A stretch of 64,000 nucleotides of DNA, taken from contig CACYSI010000010.1 in NCBI GenBank assembly GCA_902776975.1, positions 1-64,000 of the forward strand, read 5' to 3'. Position 1 is the first letter of the stretch. Each line of letters opens with the position of its first letter. This document shows positions 17,503 to 24,430 of this stretch, one piece after another. Below the pieces are notes generated by a model that saw only the letters and a program-made list of their open reading frames with translations, searched no databases and had not been told where the DNA came from. The translations under genes were made by a program, and so were the position numbers. The stretch is from an uncultured Ruminococcus sp. Lineage in GTDB: Bacteria; Bacillota; Clostridia; Oscillospirales; Acutalibacteraceae.

Positions 17503-17507
17503 TAATT

Positions 17508-17540
17508 AAGGACAGAAAAGTTATACACTAATCTGTCCTT
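17508..17540 (-). terminator. Hairpin terminating dpaB
   Basis: AAGGACAGA and TCTGTCCTT pair across a 15-base loop. It lies eight bases past the dpaB stop. Confidence 0.6.
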
Positions 17541-17548
17541 AGTTAGGG

Positions 17549-18121
17549 TTATTGAAAAATCGGCTGGAGCTGTTTGCCCGAGAGCGCGGTCTTGACGCAC
17601 TCGGGGATAAGCTCAAAGCGGGCGACCAGCGAATTAGGCTTGTTCTCGGGATCGTCCTGCCTCATCGGTACAAAGTAGATATTCTTGCGGTTGAGCAGCC
17701 TGCCGAGGTTCTCGGCAGAAGCTCCGAGAGCGTCGTTTGAGGCTAAGCACAGCACTACCGGAGCGCCTATGCGCAGCTGGGATTTGACAGCCATGGTCAC
17801 CGGCGTATCGGTGATGCCCAGAGCGATCTTTGACAGGGTGTTGCCGGTACAGGGAGCCACTATCAGCGCGTCGCACATATGCTTTGGTCCGATAGGCTCA
17901 GAGCCGCTCACGGTGTGGATCACGCTCTTACCTGCTATGCTCTCGACCTTGGTCACGATATCCCTCGCCTTACCGAAGCGCGTAGAGACGGTATACACGT
18001 TCTCGGACATCACGGGCAGTATATCATATCCGTCAGCCGCAAGGCGCGACATCTCGACTATACTTTTATCCAAGGTGCAAAAGGAGCCTGTCATCGCGTA
18101 GCCCAGAGTTATCTTTTCCAC
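17549..18121 (-). CDS. dpaB: Dipicolinate synthase subunit B
   Basis: With DpaA it makes dipicolinic acid, the calcium chelator of the spore core, from dihydrodipicolinate. The 190 residues are flavoprotein-like: GYAMTGSFC at the N-terminus, SGSEPIGPKHMCDALIVAPCTGNT in the middle (split here as PIGPKHMCDAL and APCTGNTLSKIALG), and a C-terminal MRQDDPENKPNSLVA that is diagnostic for SpoVFB. The start is GTG at 18121 with AAAGGAGG eight bases upstream. It overlaps dpaA by 56 bases, longer than typical for this pair but consistent with coupled translation. Confidence 0.95.
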   Translation of the reverse strand: MEKITLGYAMTGSFCTLDKSIVEMSRLAADGYDILPVMSENVYTVSTRFGKARDIVTKVESIAGKSVIHTVSGSEPIGPKHMCDALIVAPCTGNTLSKIALGITDTPVTMAVKSQLRIGAPVVLCLASNDALGASAENLGRLLNRKNIYFVPMRQDDPENKPNSLVARFELIPECVKTALSGKQLQPIFQ

Positions 18122-18953
18122 CGCTTTCCTCCTTTAAAATCTCGGTAATTGTATCCTTGATGATCCTTCCGGCTGCCGAAGGAGCAGTCTTGCCCGGCAG
18201 CGACAGAGCGTGGATGCAGGTGAGTCCTCTCTGCCCGGCAGCGGCGAAGTCAACTCCCCCGGGAGCCGAAGCCAGATCTATGATAAAAACATCATCCCGC
18301 ATACGGTCGACCGCGGTTTTGTCGACGACCAAGGCGGGGACGGTGTTGAAGATGATATCGTATTCTTCACTGCGTATATCCGATATCCGCGCGGCTTTGA
18401 GTCCGGTAAGAGAGGCTAAGGCGCGGTCTCTCTCCTTACGCGCGGCAACAGTCACATCCGCGCCCAAAGCTCTGAGATAACGAGAGAGCAGCTTTCCGAT
18501 ACGCCCGTAGCCGACAACAAGGCACTTTGAGCCGAAAACAGAGCCTTCGTAGTCGTTGAGAACTATGCTCAAGGCTCCCTCGGCTGTAAGCTCGGCGTTG
18601 CGGTATGTGAAGCTCTCGCGCGCGGCGTAATCAAACAATAAGCCTGTTTCATAAGGCTTCAAAAGCTCAGCGCAGCCGCTGAAAACGGGCTTATCCCCTA
18701 TCACGCTCATCAACTCGGATATGTCTGTCTTACGCTCGGTATAAGGAGCGCTGAGAGCGCCGTCCTTCACGGGTCTCACGGGCAGAACTATGATATCGGC
18801 AAAATTGACCGCGTCCCCGATACTCATGACACGGATACCGCACAGGCTCACAAGCTCGTCAAAACCCGCTACAGCTACATCAAAGCCGTCATCAAAAAAC
18901 GTCTTAGCCGCAAAGAGCATTCTCTTATCTCCGCCGATCACAGATATCTTCAT
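18066..18953 (-). CDS. dpaA: Dipicolinate synthase subunit A
   Basis: NAD(P)-binding subunit of dipicolinate synthase. The 295 residues include an N-terminal dipicolinate-synthase domain (SVIGGDKRMLFAAKTF) and a Rossmann motif VVGYGRIGKLLSRYLRALGA in the second half, followed by DLASAPGGVDFAAA. The start has GAGGTGAGCGT upstream. A promoter matching the sigma-K consensus lies at 18981-19007, fitting mother-cell expression late in sporulation as known for spoVF in Bacillus. The pair strongly suggests the organism can form spores. Confidence 0.95.
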   Translation of the reverse strand: MKISVIGGDKRMLFAAKTFFDDGFDVAVAGFDELVSLCGIRVMSIGDAVNFADIIVLPVRPVKDGALSAPYTERKTDISELMSVIGDKPVFSGCAELLKPYETGLLFDYAARESFTYRNAELTAEGALSIVLNDYEGSVFGSKCLVVGYGRIGKLLSRYLRALGADVTVAARKERDRALASLTGLKAARISDIRSEEYDIIFNTVPALVVDKTAVDRMRDDVFIIDLASAPGGVDFAAAGQRGLTCIHALSLPGKTAPSAAGRIIKDTITEILKEESGGKDNSGLRDDRLLLHLG

Positions 18954-18980
18954 ACGCTCACCTCATAACAGAATACACCT

Positions 18981-19007
18981 TATACTATGAGTGAGACGCA
19001 AAAATGT
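18981..19007 (-). promoter_or_regulatory. Sigma-K-like sporulation promoter of dpaAB
   Basis: On the minus strand AC (19007-19006), 16 bases and CATAGTATA (18989-18981) fit the late mother-cell consensus AC-N16/17-CATA-N3-TA. The site is 28 bases before the dpaA start. Confidence 0.55.
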
Positions 19008-19039
19008 TCGCTCATGCCGGTCCGTGATCAAAAAAACAA

Positions 19040-19120
19040 AACGCTGTCATCCCGGATAAAAGCACTGTCATCCCGGATAAAACGCTGTCACCCCGGAAAA
19101 AACGCTGTCATCCCGAGCCT
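19040..19120. repeat. Four direct repeats of about 20 bases
   Basis: Units begin near 19040, 19060, 19081 and 19101 and share the core CTGTCA(T/C)CCCGG(A)TAAAA. The last unit runs into TGTCATCCCGAGCCTGTCG, an end of a widely seen dispersed intergenic repeat. Confidence 0.75.
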
Positions 19121-19200
19121 GTCGAGGGATCTTGCCCGCCGGCTTTGCTGTTCGGTACCGACTCCGGGGGTTGATATCTCTGAAAGCAAGCACAGTAAGA

Positions 19201-19260
19201 TTCTTCGACTTCGCTCAGAATGACAAACTCGGTGCTTCTTCGACTCCGCTCAGAATGACA
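19201..19260. repeat. Two copies of a CTTCGACT-type intergenic repeat end
   Basis: TTCTTCGACT(T/C)CGCTCAG followed by AATGACA occurs at 19201-19225 and 19236-19260. They oppose the TGTCATCCCGAG end at 19107 and look like remains of nested palindromic elements. Confidence 0.7.
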
Positions 19261-19338
19261 TTTTGAAATATTTTTCTACACGCTAAAGCCCGCGTAAAGC
19301 GGGCATATATGTATCATCCCCGAAGGGATGAGCCGATA

Positions 19339-19527
19339 TCAGCAGGTAGCCGAATTGTGCTTGCACTCGAACGAACGGCAGTCTACGCACTTCTCGTCGG
19401 TAGGGTTCTTCTCATGAGAAGCTACCTGTATGCAGTCGAGCGAGCAGAAGTTCTCGTCGCCGCTGTGATACTTGCAGTCGTGTACCGTGCACTTGATACA
19501 ATGATTGGCATAATTGTCATTAAACAT
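19339..19527 (-). CDS. DUF1540 family cysteine-rich protein
   Basis: 62 residues with eight Cys in the pattern CxxxxC-x4-CSLDCIQV-x14-CVDC-x4-C, typical of DUF1540 small metal-binding proteins found in spore-forming clostridia. Function is unknown; some family members appear in sporulation gene sets, so nearby dpaAB may be relevant, though no shared transcript is evident. AGGTGAAATATT lies before the start. Confidence 0.8.
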   Translation of the reverse strand: MFNDNYANHCIKCTVHDCKYHSGDENFCSLDCIQVASHEKNPTDEKCVDCRSFECKHNSATC

Positions 19528-19641
19528 AATATTTCACCTCAAATATATTTATCGGTCTCCCGATAAGTTTATTATCCTCATATTAAGCATGGGTATACAC
19601 ATTTTCGCGCTTAAAAAATAGAATATAGAGAGGTGATATTT

Positions 19642-19959
19642 ATGTACATACTATATATGATAGTGCTGATCTTCTTCGCGGTGATAGGGTTATGCTCCTT
19701 CATCACGGCGCTGATAGACTCCGCGCACGGCTCCGCGGGCAAAAACATAGTCATAACGGTACGGCATCCGTCCGCGAACGAAGCCGAGGCGGCGCTAAGA
19801 CAGGCGGCGCGTATCTGCGTGAGATCAAAGGGAGCGAGACTGATATGCGTATGTGACAGCGATGAACCGTCATATCCGATCTGTGAGCTCATGCAGAGAG
19901 ATTATCCTTTCATCGAGCTGATGAACGACAGAGCGTTCGCGAATATAATGAAGATATAA
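19642..19959 (+). CDS. Membrane-anchored small protein of unknown function
   Basis: About 105 residues. An N-terminal membrane helix (YILYMIVLIFFAVIGLCSFI) is followed by a soluble domain of roughly 80 residues with a strand-rich start (NIVITVRHPSANEAEAALRQ) and the string GARLICVCDSDEPS. ATG 19642 is preferred over GTG 19633 because GAGAGG lies the correct distance upstream. No family is recognised. It stands alone between the divergent DUF1540 gene and a convergent operon, ending at a bidirectional terminator. The helix-plus-small-domain layout would suit a membrane-tethered regulator, but that is a guess. Confidence 0.65.
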   Translation: MYILYMIVLIFFAVIGLCSFITALIDSAHGSAGKNIVITVRHPSANEAEAALRQAARICVRSKGARLICVCDSDEPSYPICELMQRDYPFIELMNDRAFANIMKI

Positions 19960-19960
19960 C

Positions 19961-19996
19961 AGAAGGCGTGGAGTCTCAGTGACTTCACGCCTTAAT
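19961..19996. terminator. Bidirectional terminator
   Basis: AAGGCGTGGAGTC (19963-19975) pairs with GACTTCACGCCTT (19981-19993) with one mismatch. It separates the plus-strand gene ending at 19959 from the minus-strand operon ending at 19998. Confidence 0.7.
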
Positions 19997-19997
19997 G

Positions 19998-21026
19998 CTA
20001 CAGTTTGATATTGTTGTACTCATCACCGAGAACATCGGCGACCTCTTTCAAGTGTCCGGTACGCTTATCCTTGAGCTTGAAGTGCTGGACAAGTCCGTAG
20101 CCGGGATACTCGTTGCCCTCTACGAGCAGAGGACCGTTGACGGAAAAGGCTACATCCCAGCCGATATAACGTACCTGCGGGATACGCTTATGAGCCTCTT
20201 CGCACATCTCAAAAGCCTCTTTGACGCCGTGGATGTATACATCAGAAAAGCGCTTGCCTGTCATGGGATGTGTATCATAAACGTTGCCGTAATCATCTAC
20301 TACGTTGCTGTCGATCCTGCCGTCCTCACCGATGCTGAAGTACAGATCGTTGGTACAGCCGATGACCTCTGCGTCATCCTGATTGATACGCAGTGCGTTA
20401 GCTATCATATGCGCCTTGCCGTCCTTATACAGAGTGATGACTCTGAACGAGTTTACGACATACGGATTGATCTGATTAAGGTCCTCATGCTGGATGATGG
20501 CGTCTTCGACAAGGAGCTGATCCTTGGATACGAGCTCCTTATACAGAGCGTCGACGTCCTTGATATCTGCTACCTTATACTTAGTGATACCGTGACCTCC
20601 CTCGCCGTGGGTCTCTTTGGCAAAGACGGTGGTCTTGTCCTTCAAAAAAGCCTTGAGATCATCAGCTGAGCTTACGCGAAGATTGATGAAATCGCGCTTG
20701 AGATACTCTCTGAACAGCTCGTTGAAGATCAGCTTATCCGAGAGTACGACTATATACTCTTCGCTGTTGAGATAAGCGAGCAGCTTATAAAACCTCTTAG
20801 CGGTGGCGAAAGTATCCTTTTCACTGTTATCGAGCTCGATAAAATTACAGCGAAAATAATCGGTATAGCCCGTGCCGCGCGTGAGGAAATTCCACATCAT
20901 ATCCCACTTGATAGCGAATCTGCTCTTACCCGTATTCTTTTGTATTATGTCGATATGCTTGTTGAGACGCTCGTGATTGATGTCTTTAAACTTGTTCATC
21001 AGCCATCTGCCGGCGGACATAGCCAT
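19998..21026 (-). CDS. ATP-grasp protein (sugar-transfer-associated type)
   Basis: 342 residues with an ATP-grasp layout. AKETHGEGGHGITKYKV is the glycine-rich ATP loop (about 140-156), then come EDAIIQHEDLNQINPY-type strand, FRVITLYKDGK and the metal-binding end LLVEGNEYPG. It resembles ATP-grasp proteins linked to polysaccharide or cell-wall sugar transfer. Such enzymes form amide or ester bonds using an acyl-phosphate. GGGAGG lies seven bases before the start, and the gene begins 12 bases after the GatD-like gene, so murT-like, gatD-like and this gene form one operon. The substrate is unknown. Confidence 0.75.
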   Translation of the reverse strand: MAMSAGRWLMNKFKDINHERLNKHIDIIQKNTGKSRFAIKWDMMWNFLTRGTGYTDYFRCNFIELDNSEKDTFATAKRFYKLLAYLNSEEYIVVLSDKLIFNELFREYLKRDFINLRVSSADDLKAFLKDKTTVFAKETHGEGGHGITKYKVADIKDVDALYKELVSKDQLLVEDAIIQHEDLNQINPYVVNSFRVITLYKDGKAHMIANALRINQDDAEVIGCTNDLYFSIGEDGRIDSNVVDDYGNVYDTHPMTGKRFSDVYIHGVKEAFEMCEEAHKRIPQVRYIGWDVAFSVNGPLLVEGNEYPGYGLVQHFKLKDKRTGHLKEVADVLGDEYNNIKL

Positions 21027-21038
21027 AGATATACCTCC

Positions 21039-21749
21039 CTACTTCGCGGCTCTCTCCGAGAGCTTGTCGAGTGTGATCTTATAGCCCCTGCGCTCATACT
21101 CAAGATGTGTCGTATCGGGCTCTCTGCCTAAGATGATCGCGGCTAAATATATGAGAAAATGCGGGTTTTTCATCAATATCGGACCTGTGAGATGAGTGCC
21201 GAAGAAGTTGTGATCGTGTATGCCCTCATAACCGCCCTCATCGTTATCACCCAAGCCGAACTCGGTGGTAAATAATCTCTGACGGATATTGAACACCTTG
21301 CTCGACTTGTTGATGAAGCCGACTAAAGGCTGCTCGAGAAAATCGGCTTTACATATGATATCGTCGGTGAAGCGTTTGCCCTTTTCTTCTACCGTAGTGA
21401 AATCATACAGATCGAGGCCCTCATAGTTCACGCGCGAGCCGTCTGTTATCATGTGTCCGAGCATCTCAAACGAGTTGCCCGTCATCAGCACAGGCTTATC
21501 GGCTGAGATATACTCCCTGAGCTGATCCTTGTACTTTTCAAGATCCTTTAAGACTGTCTTTTGGTTTTTCTCGGTACCGGAGCCAATATAGATAAAGTCG
21601 TACTCGCTGAATACGGCACTGCCGCCGAGGCTTATTCGGTCTACCGTCACTTCCTCACCGCTGTGTTCGAGTATCCTTTTGAGCGCGCTTATGTTGGCGT
21701 AATCTCCGTAGAGATTCATTATATCGTGATACAGATGCAGTATCTTCAT
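21039..21749 (-). CDS. GatD-like type 1 glutamine amidotransferase homologue lacking catalytic Cys and His
   Basis: GatD supplies ammonia to MurT for amidating D-Glu in lipid II. Family marks are clear: MNLYGDYANISAL at the N-terminus (canonical LYGDxGN), GSGTEKNQ in place of GGGxDREQ, and GTHLTGPILMKNP near the C-terminus. However, the nucleophile position (canonical AICGGYQ) reads LMTGNSFE, with Gly91 where the Cys belongs. In the canonical GTYLHGP the His position is Thr188, with a His two residues earlier. So glutaminase activity is unlikely. It lies one base after the MurT-like gene. It may be a structural or regulatory partner, or may bind another substrate. Confidence 0.75.
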   Translation of the reverse strand: MKILHLYHDIMNLYGDYANISALKRILEHSGEEVTVDRISLGGSAVFSEYDFIYIGSGTEKNQKTVLKDLEKYKDQLREYISADKPVLMTGNSFEMLGHMITDGSRVNYEGLDLYDFTTVEEKGKRFTDDIICKADFLEQPLVGFINKSSKVFNIRQRLFTTEFGLGDNDEGGYEGIHDHNFFGTHLTGPILMKNPHFLIYLAAIILGREPDTTHLEYERRGYKITLDKLSERAAK

Positions 21750-21750
21750 G

Positions 21751-23076
21751 TTATCGCACCTCCACTTCGGATAGGAACTTATCCTTATCCGAGAAGCAGG
21801 TTATAGCGTAGATGTACTCGCTCCTGCCGCTGTTGAGATACCCCGCGGCTTCGGAGATATCCTCAAACAGATGTATCTTATCGCCTGGTATATCGGTGTA
21901 AGAGAATCTGACGGCAAGGTCGTTGACATACGCTCCCGCGAGTATTATCTCATGTATATTGGGATCGTCGAGCATCTCAAAGTCGATATCCCACAGCCAT
22001 GATACGTCGCTCGTGAAGTACTTGCGGCTGACCGCGTCTACGATGATGAGCACATCGGCGCCGTCTTCACAGGCGCGGGCTACGCGTATGGAGTGATCGT
22101 AGGATATGCTGTTCTCGTGCTTTGAGGTCAGCAGAGTGCCCCTGCGCGAGCCGAGTCTGAAATTGATGACTCTGCCGTTTTTCAGCACATAGTCGTTCAT
22201 GCTCGCGGCGGTCTTTGAGCCGTCTATGCCTACGAGTGAGGCTACCGTGAAGGCTGCTAAGATATTGTAGATATTGTAAAGCGATTTGAGAGCAAGAGTT
22301 ATTTTATATCTGCCGTTTATCTCGATCTCGCCCTTGTTGAGATCGACAGCCGTCACCGTATAATCGGTATCCTGCCTGTGATATCCGCACTTTGTGCATG
22401 AGTAAATGCCGATATGATTATAATGGTGGGTGGTATACTCCATAGGCGCCTTGCAGATCGGGCAGTAAGCGCCGTCGTTATATACGCTGCTCAGCTCCTT
22501 TGTATCGGTAGACAGCTCGTCCGCTCCGAACCATACCACATTGTCTCGCTCATGTCCGAACACCGATACCAGAGGATCGTCGGCGTTGAGGATGAGGCGT
22601 GTATCGGGCTGTATACTGTCCGCTATGGCGTCAAACACAAACTCCGAGTGACCGTTGCGCGTGAGCTGGTCGCGGTACAGATTAGTGATGACATAATCAG
22701 TGACCTTGATGTATGAAAAGGTCTTTTTGGCATAGCGCTCATCGCTCTCTATGAGCAGGATATCGCTCTTGACCCTGCCCGAGAGAGTGGCGTTGGAGAG
22801 TATCATGGTGGTGACGCCCTCGATCTGATTGGAGCCCTCGCGGTTCCACGCAACAGTCTTGCCGTTCTCGGTGAGGATATGAGCTATCATCTCTACGGTA
22901 GAGGTCTTGCCGTTGCTGCCCGTGATAGCGATGATATGCTCGGGCAGCTCGATTCGGTTGAGTATATCCGGGCAGAGCTTCAAGGCGATCTGACCGGGCA
23001 TACTGCTGCCCTTGCCTATGAGCTTGCCGACGGCTCTGAGCAGCTTGCATATGATGATCGTAAGTAGTTTTTTCAT
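21751..23076 (-). CDS. Divergent MurT-like Mur ligase
   Basis: Mur-ligase family, DUF1727-type, 441 residues. The ATP loop ITGSNGKTSTVEMIAHIL is near residue 52, a four-Cys zinc ribbon (CPICKAP and CTKCGYH) spans about 205-231, and the C-terminal DVSWLWDIDFE is retained. Canonical MurT has a KNPAGxNQ motif and an NDxxADGxDVSW stretch; here the first reads SKHENSISYDH (near 317) and the second DAVSRKYFTSDVSW, so active-site elements differ. It is the first gene of a three-gene operon with a catalytically altered GatD-like protein and an ATP-grasp protein. A role in modifying a cell-wall or other amino-acid-bearing precursor is inference. Overall a paralogue of MurT, not the standard enzyme. 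Confidence 0.72.
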   Translation of the reverse strand: MKKLLTIIICKLLRAVGKLIGKGSSMPGQIALKLCPDILNRIELPEHIIAITGSNGKTSTVEMIAHILTENGKTVAWNREGSNQIEGVTTMILSNATLSGRVKSDILLIESDERYAKKTFSYIKVTDYVITNLYRDQLTRNGHSEFVFDAIADSIQPDTRLILNADDPLVSVFGHERDNVVWFGADELSTDTKELSSVYNDGAYCPICKAPMEYTTHHYNHIGIYSCTKCGYHRQDTDYTVTAVDLNKGEIEINGRYKITLALKSLYNIYNILAAFTVASLVGIDGSKTAASMNDYVLKNGRVINFRLGSRRGTLLTSKHENSISYDHSIRVARACEDGADVLIIVDAVSRKYFTSDVSWLWDIDFEMLDDPNIHEIILAGAYVNDLAVRFSYTDIPGDKIHLFEDISEAAGYLNSGRSEYIYAITCFSDKDKFLSEVEVR

Positions 23077-23122
23077 AATGATCCGATTCTTTTCTGTGTT
23101 TTTTATCCTTTGGTTCAGATAT

Positions 23123-23151
23123 ATTATATATTATCGCCGCATGAAATTCAA
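23123..23151 (-). promoter_or_regulatory. Sigma-A promoter of the MurT-like operon
   Basis: On the minus strand TTGAAT (23151-23146), a 17-base spacer and TATAAT (23128-23123) are seen, 47 bases before the start. Confidence 0.7.
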
Positions 23152-23266
23152 TAGTTGTAAACAAAATGAGATTTTTTATCATATTGGATTTAATTTTCTC
23201 ATCGAGCAAAAAGTCATATATTTACTATGGTAAAATATAGTTTGATCTACTTATACGGAGGTTAAT

Positions 23267-24430
23267 ATGACTGATACATATGCTGTGATAAATCTTAATA
23301 CACTTACCTCAAACGCCAAGGCACTGACCGAAAAATACTCGGAGTACGGCGCCTTCATCGGCATAGTCAAGGGCGACGCCTACGGTCACGGCTACGAGTG
23401 CGTGAACGCTCTGCAAAAGGGCGGGATAAGCTACTTTGCAGTATCGTCGCTCGAAGAGGCGGAGAGCTTTCGAAAATTCAACACCTCCGCTCCCCTGCTG
23501 TGTCTTGAGCCAGTGGCGATAAGAAAGCTTGACGCCGCGGCTGAGCTGAAGCTGACTCTCGCCGTACCGGATCTCGGATACGCTCGGGAGCTGACGTCAT
23601 CCGGCTGCAAGTATCCGTTCAAGCTGCATTTACAGATAGACTCGGGCTTCAACCGTCTCGGCTTCAAGGATAAGAACGAGGTCAAAAAAGCCGCCGATAT
23701 GATAGAAAGCTCGCCGTACACCTTAGAGGGCGTATATCAGCACTACGCCACGGCGGGAGTATTCGACCCCTACTATGACGCTCAGACACAGCGCTTCAGG
23801 GAGCTGACCTCTCTGCTCGATCTCTCAAAGATACCGCTCGTGCATCTCGGCAGCGGAACGGCTCTGATGGCTCATCCTAAGGAGGATATAGCTACAGCCA
23901 CGAGGATAGGACTGGCTATGTACGGCTACAACATCGCGCCCGAATCCTACGGCGGCGGCATCATAAACAAGCTCAGAGAAGCCCGCGACAAGCATTATCA
24001 GAAGAAGTACAATCTGACAGAAACCATAAGGGATGTACAGATAGACTTAAAGCCCGCTATCTCGCTCAAAACCCGTATCATCCAGCTCAAGGATGTAGCT
24101 AAGGGCGAGCATATAGGCTATCTCGCCGCGTATACGGCAGAGGAAGATATGCGTATAGCCGTACTGCCGATAGGCTACAACAACGGCATCGGTCATCATG
24201 ATGACGGCAGAGTAGTAGAGATAAACGGCAAGCTCTGCCCCGTTGTAGGTGCTATAGGCATGAACATGATGGCGGTCAAGGTAGACGGCTCTGTAGGTTA
24301 TGATGACGAGGTGACTCTGCTCGGAGGCAAGATAACTTTAGGTATGTTCTCTCGTTTTTCGGGGCTGGGCTTAGCCGAGGTACTGCTCGGTGTAGGCAAA
24401 AACAATAAGAGATACTATGTGGAAGAATAA
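23267..24430 (+). CDS. alr: Alanine racemase
   Basis: PLP enzyme making D-alanine for peptidoglycan. The lysine motif VK35GDAYGHG is at the N-terminus. The second-base Tyr lies in YLAAYTAEEDMRIAVLP, and the family end GAIGMNMMAVKVDG is present. At 387 residues it is of usual length but carries an extra charged stretch around 235-255 (NKLREARDKHYQKK). The common GYADG reads GYNNG, within family variation. GGAGG precedes the start. It is divergent from the MurT-like operon and its stop is immediately followed by recD2, so alr-recD2-comFC are cotranscribed. Confidence 0.92.
   Translation: MTDTYAVINLNTLTSNAKALTEKYSEYGAFIGIVKGDAYGHGYECVNALQKGGISYFAVSSLEEAESFRKFNTSAPLLCLEPVAIRKLDAAAELKLTLAVPDLGYARELTSSGCKYPFKLHLQIDSGFNRLGFKDKNEVKKAADMIESSPYTLEGVYQHYATAGVFDPYYDAQTQRFRELTSLLDLSKIPLVHLGSGTALMAHPKEDIATATRIGLAMYGYNIAPESYGGGIINKLREARDKHYQKKYNLTETIRDVQIDLKPAISLKTRIIQLKDVAKGEHIGYLAAYTAEEDMRIAVLPIGYNNGIGHHDDGRVVEINGKLCPVVGAIGMNMMAVKVDGSVGYDDEVTLLGGKITLGMFSRFSGLGLAEVLLGVGKNNKRYYVEE

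Larger units (their letters stand above)
18954..19338. other. 385-base non-coding region with dpaA promoter and dispersed repeats
   Basis: It contains the dpaA promoter at the left end, four 20-base direct repeats (19040-19120) and further repeat ends up to 19260. I see no credible gene in it; frames that stay open here consist of the repeat units. Confidence 0.7.

Noticed and set aside
19027..19120. CRISPR-like repeat array
   Set aside because: The four 20-base units are tandem with no variable spacers between them, and no cas gene is near.
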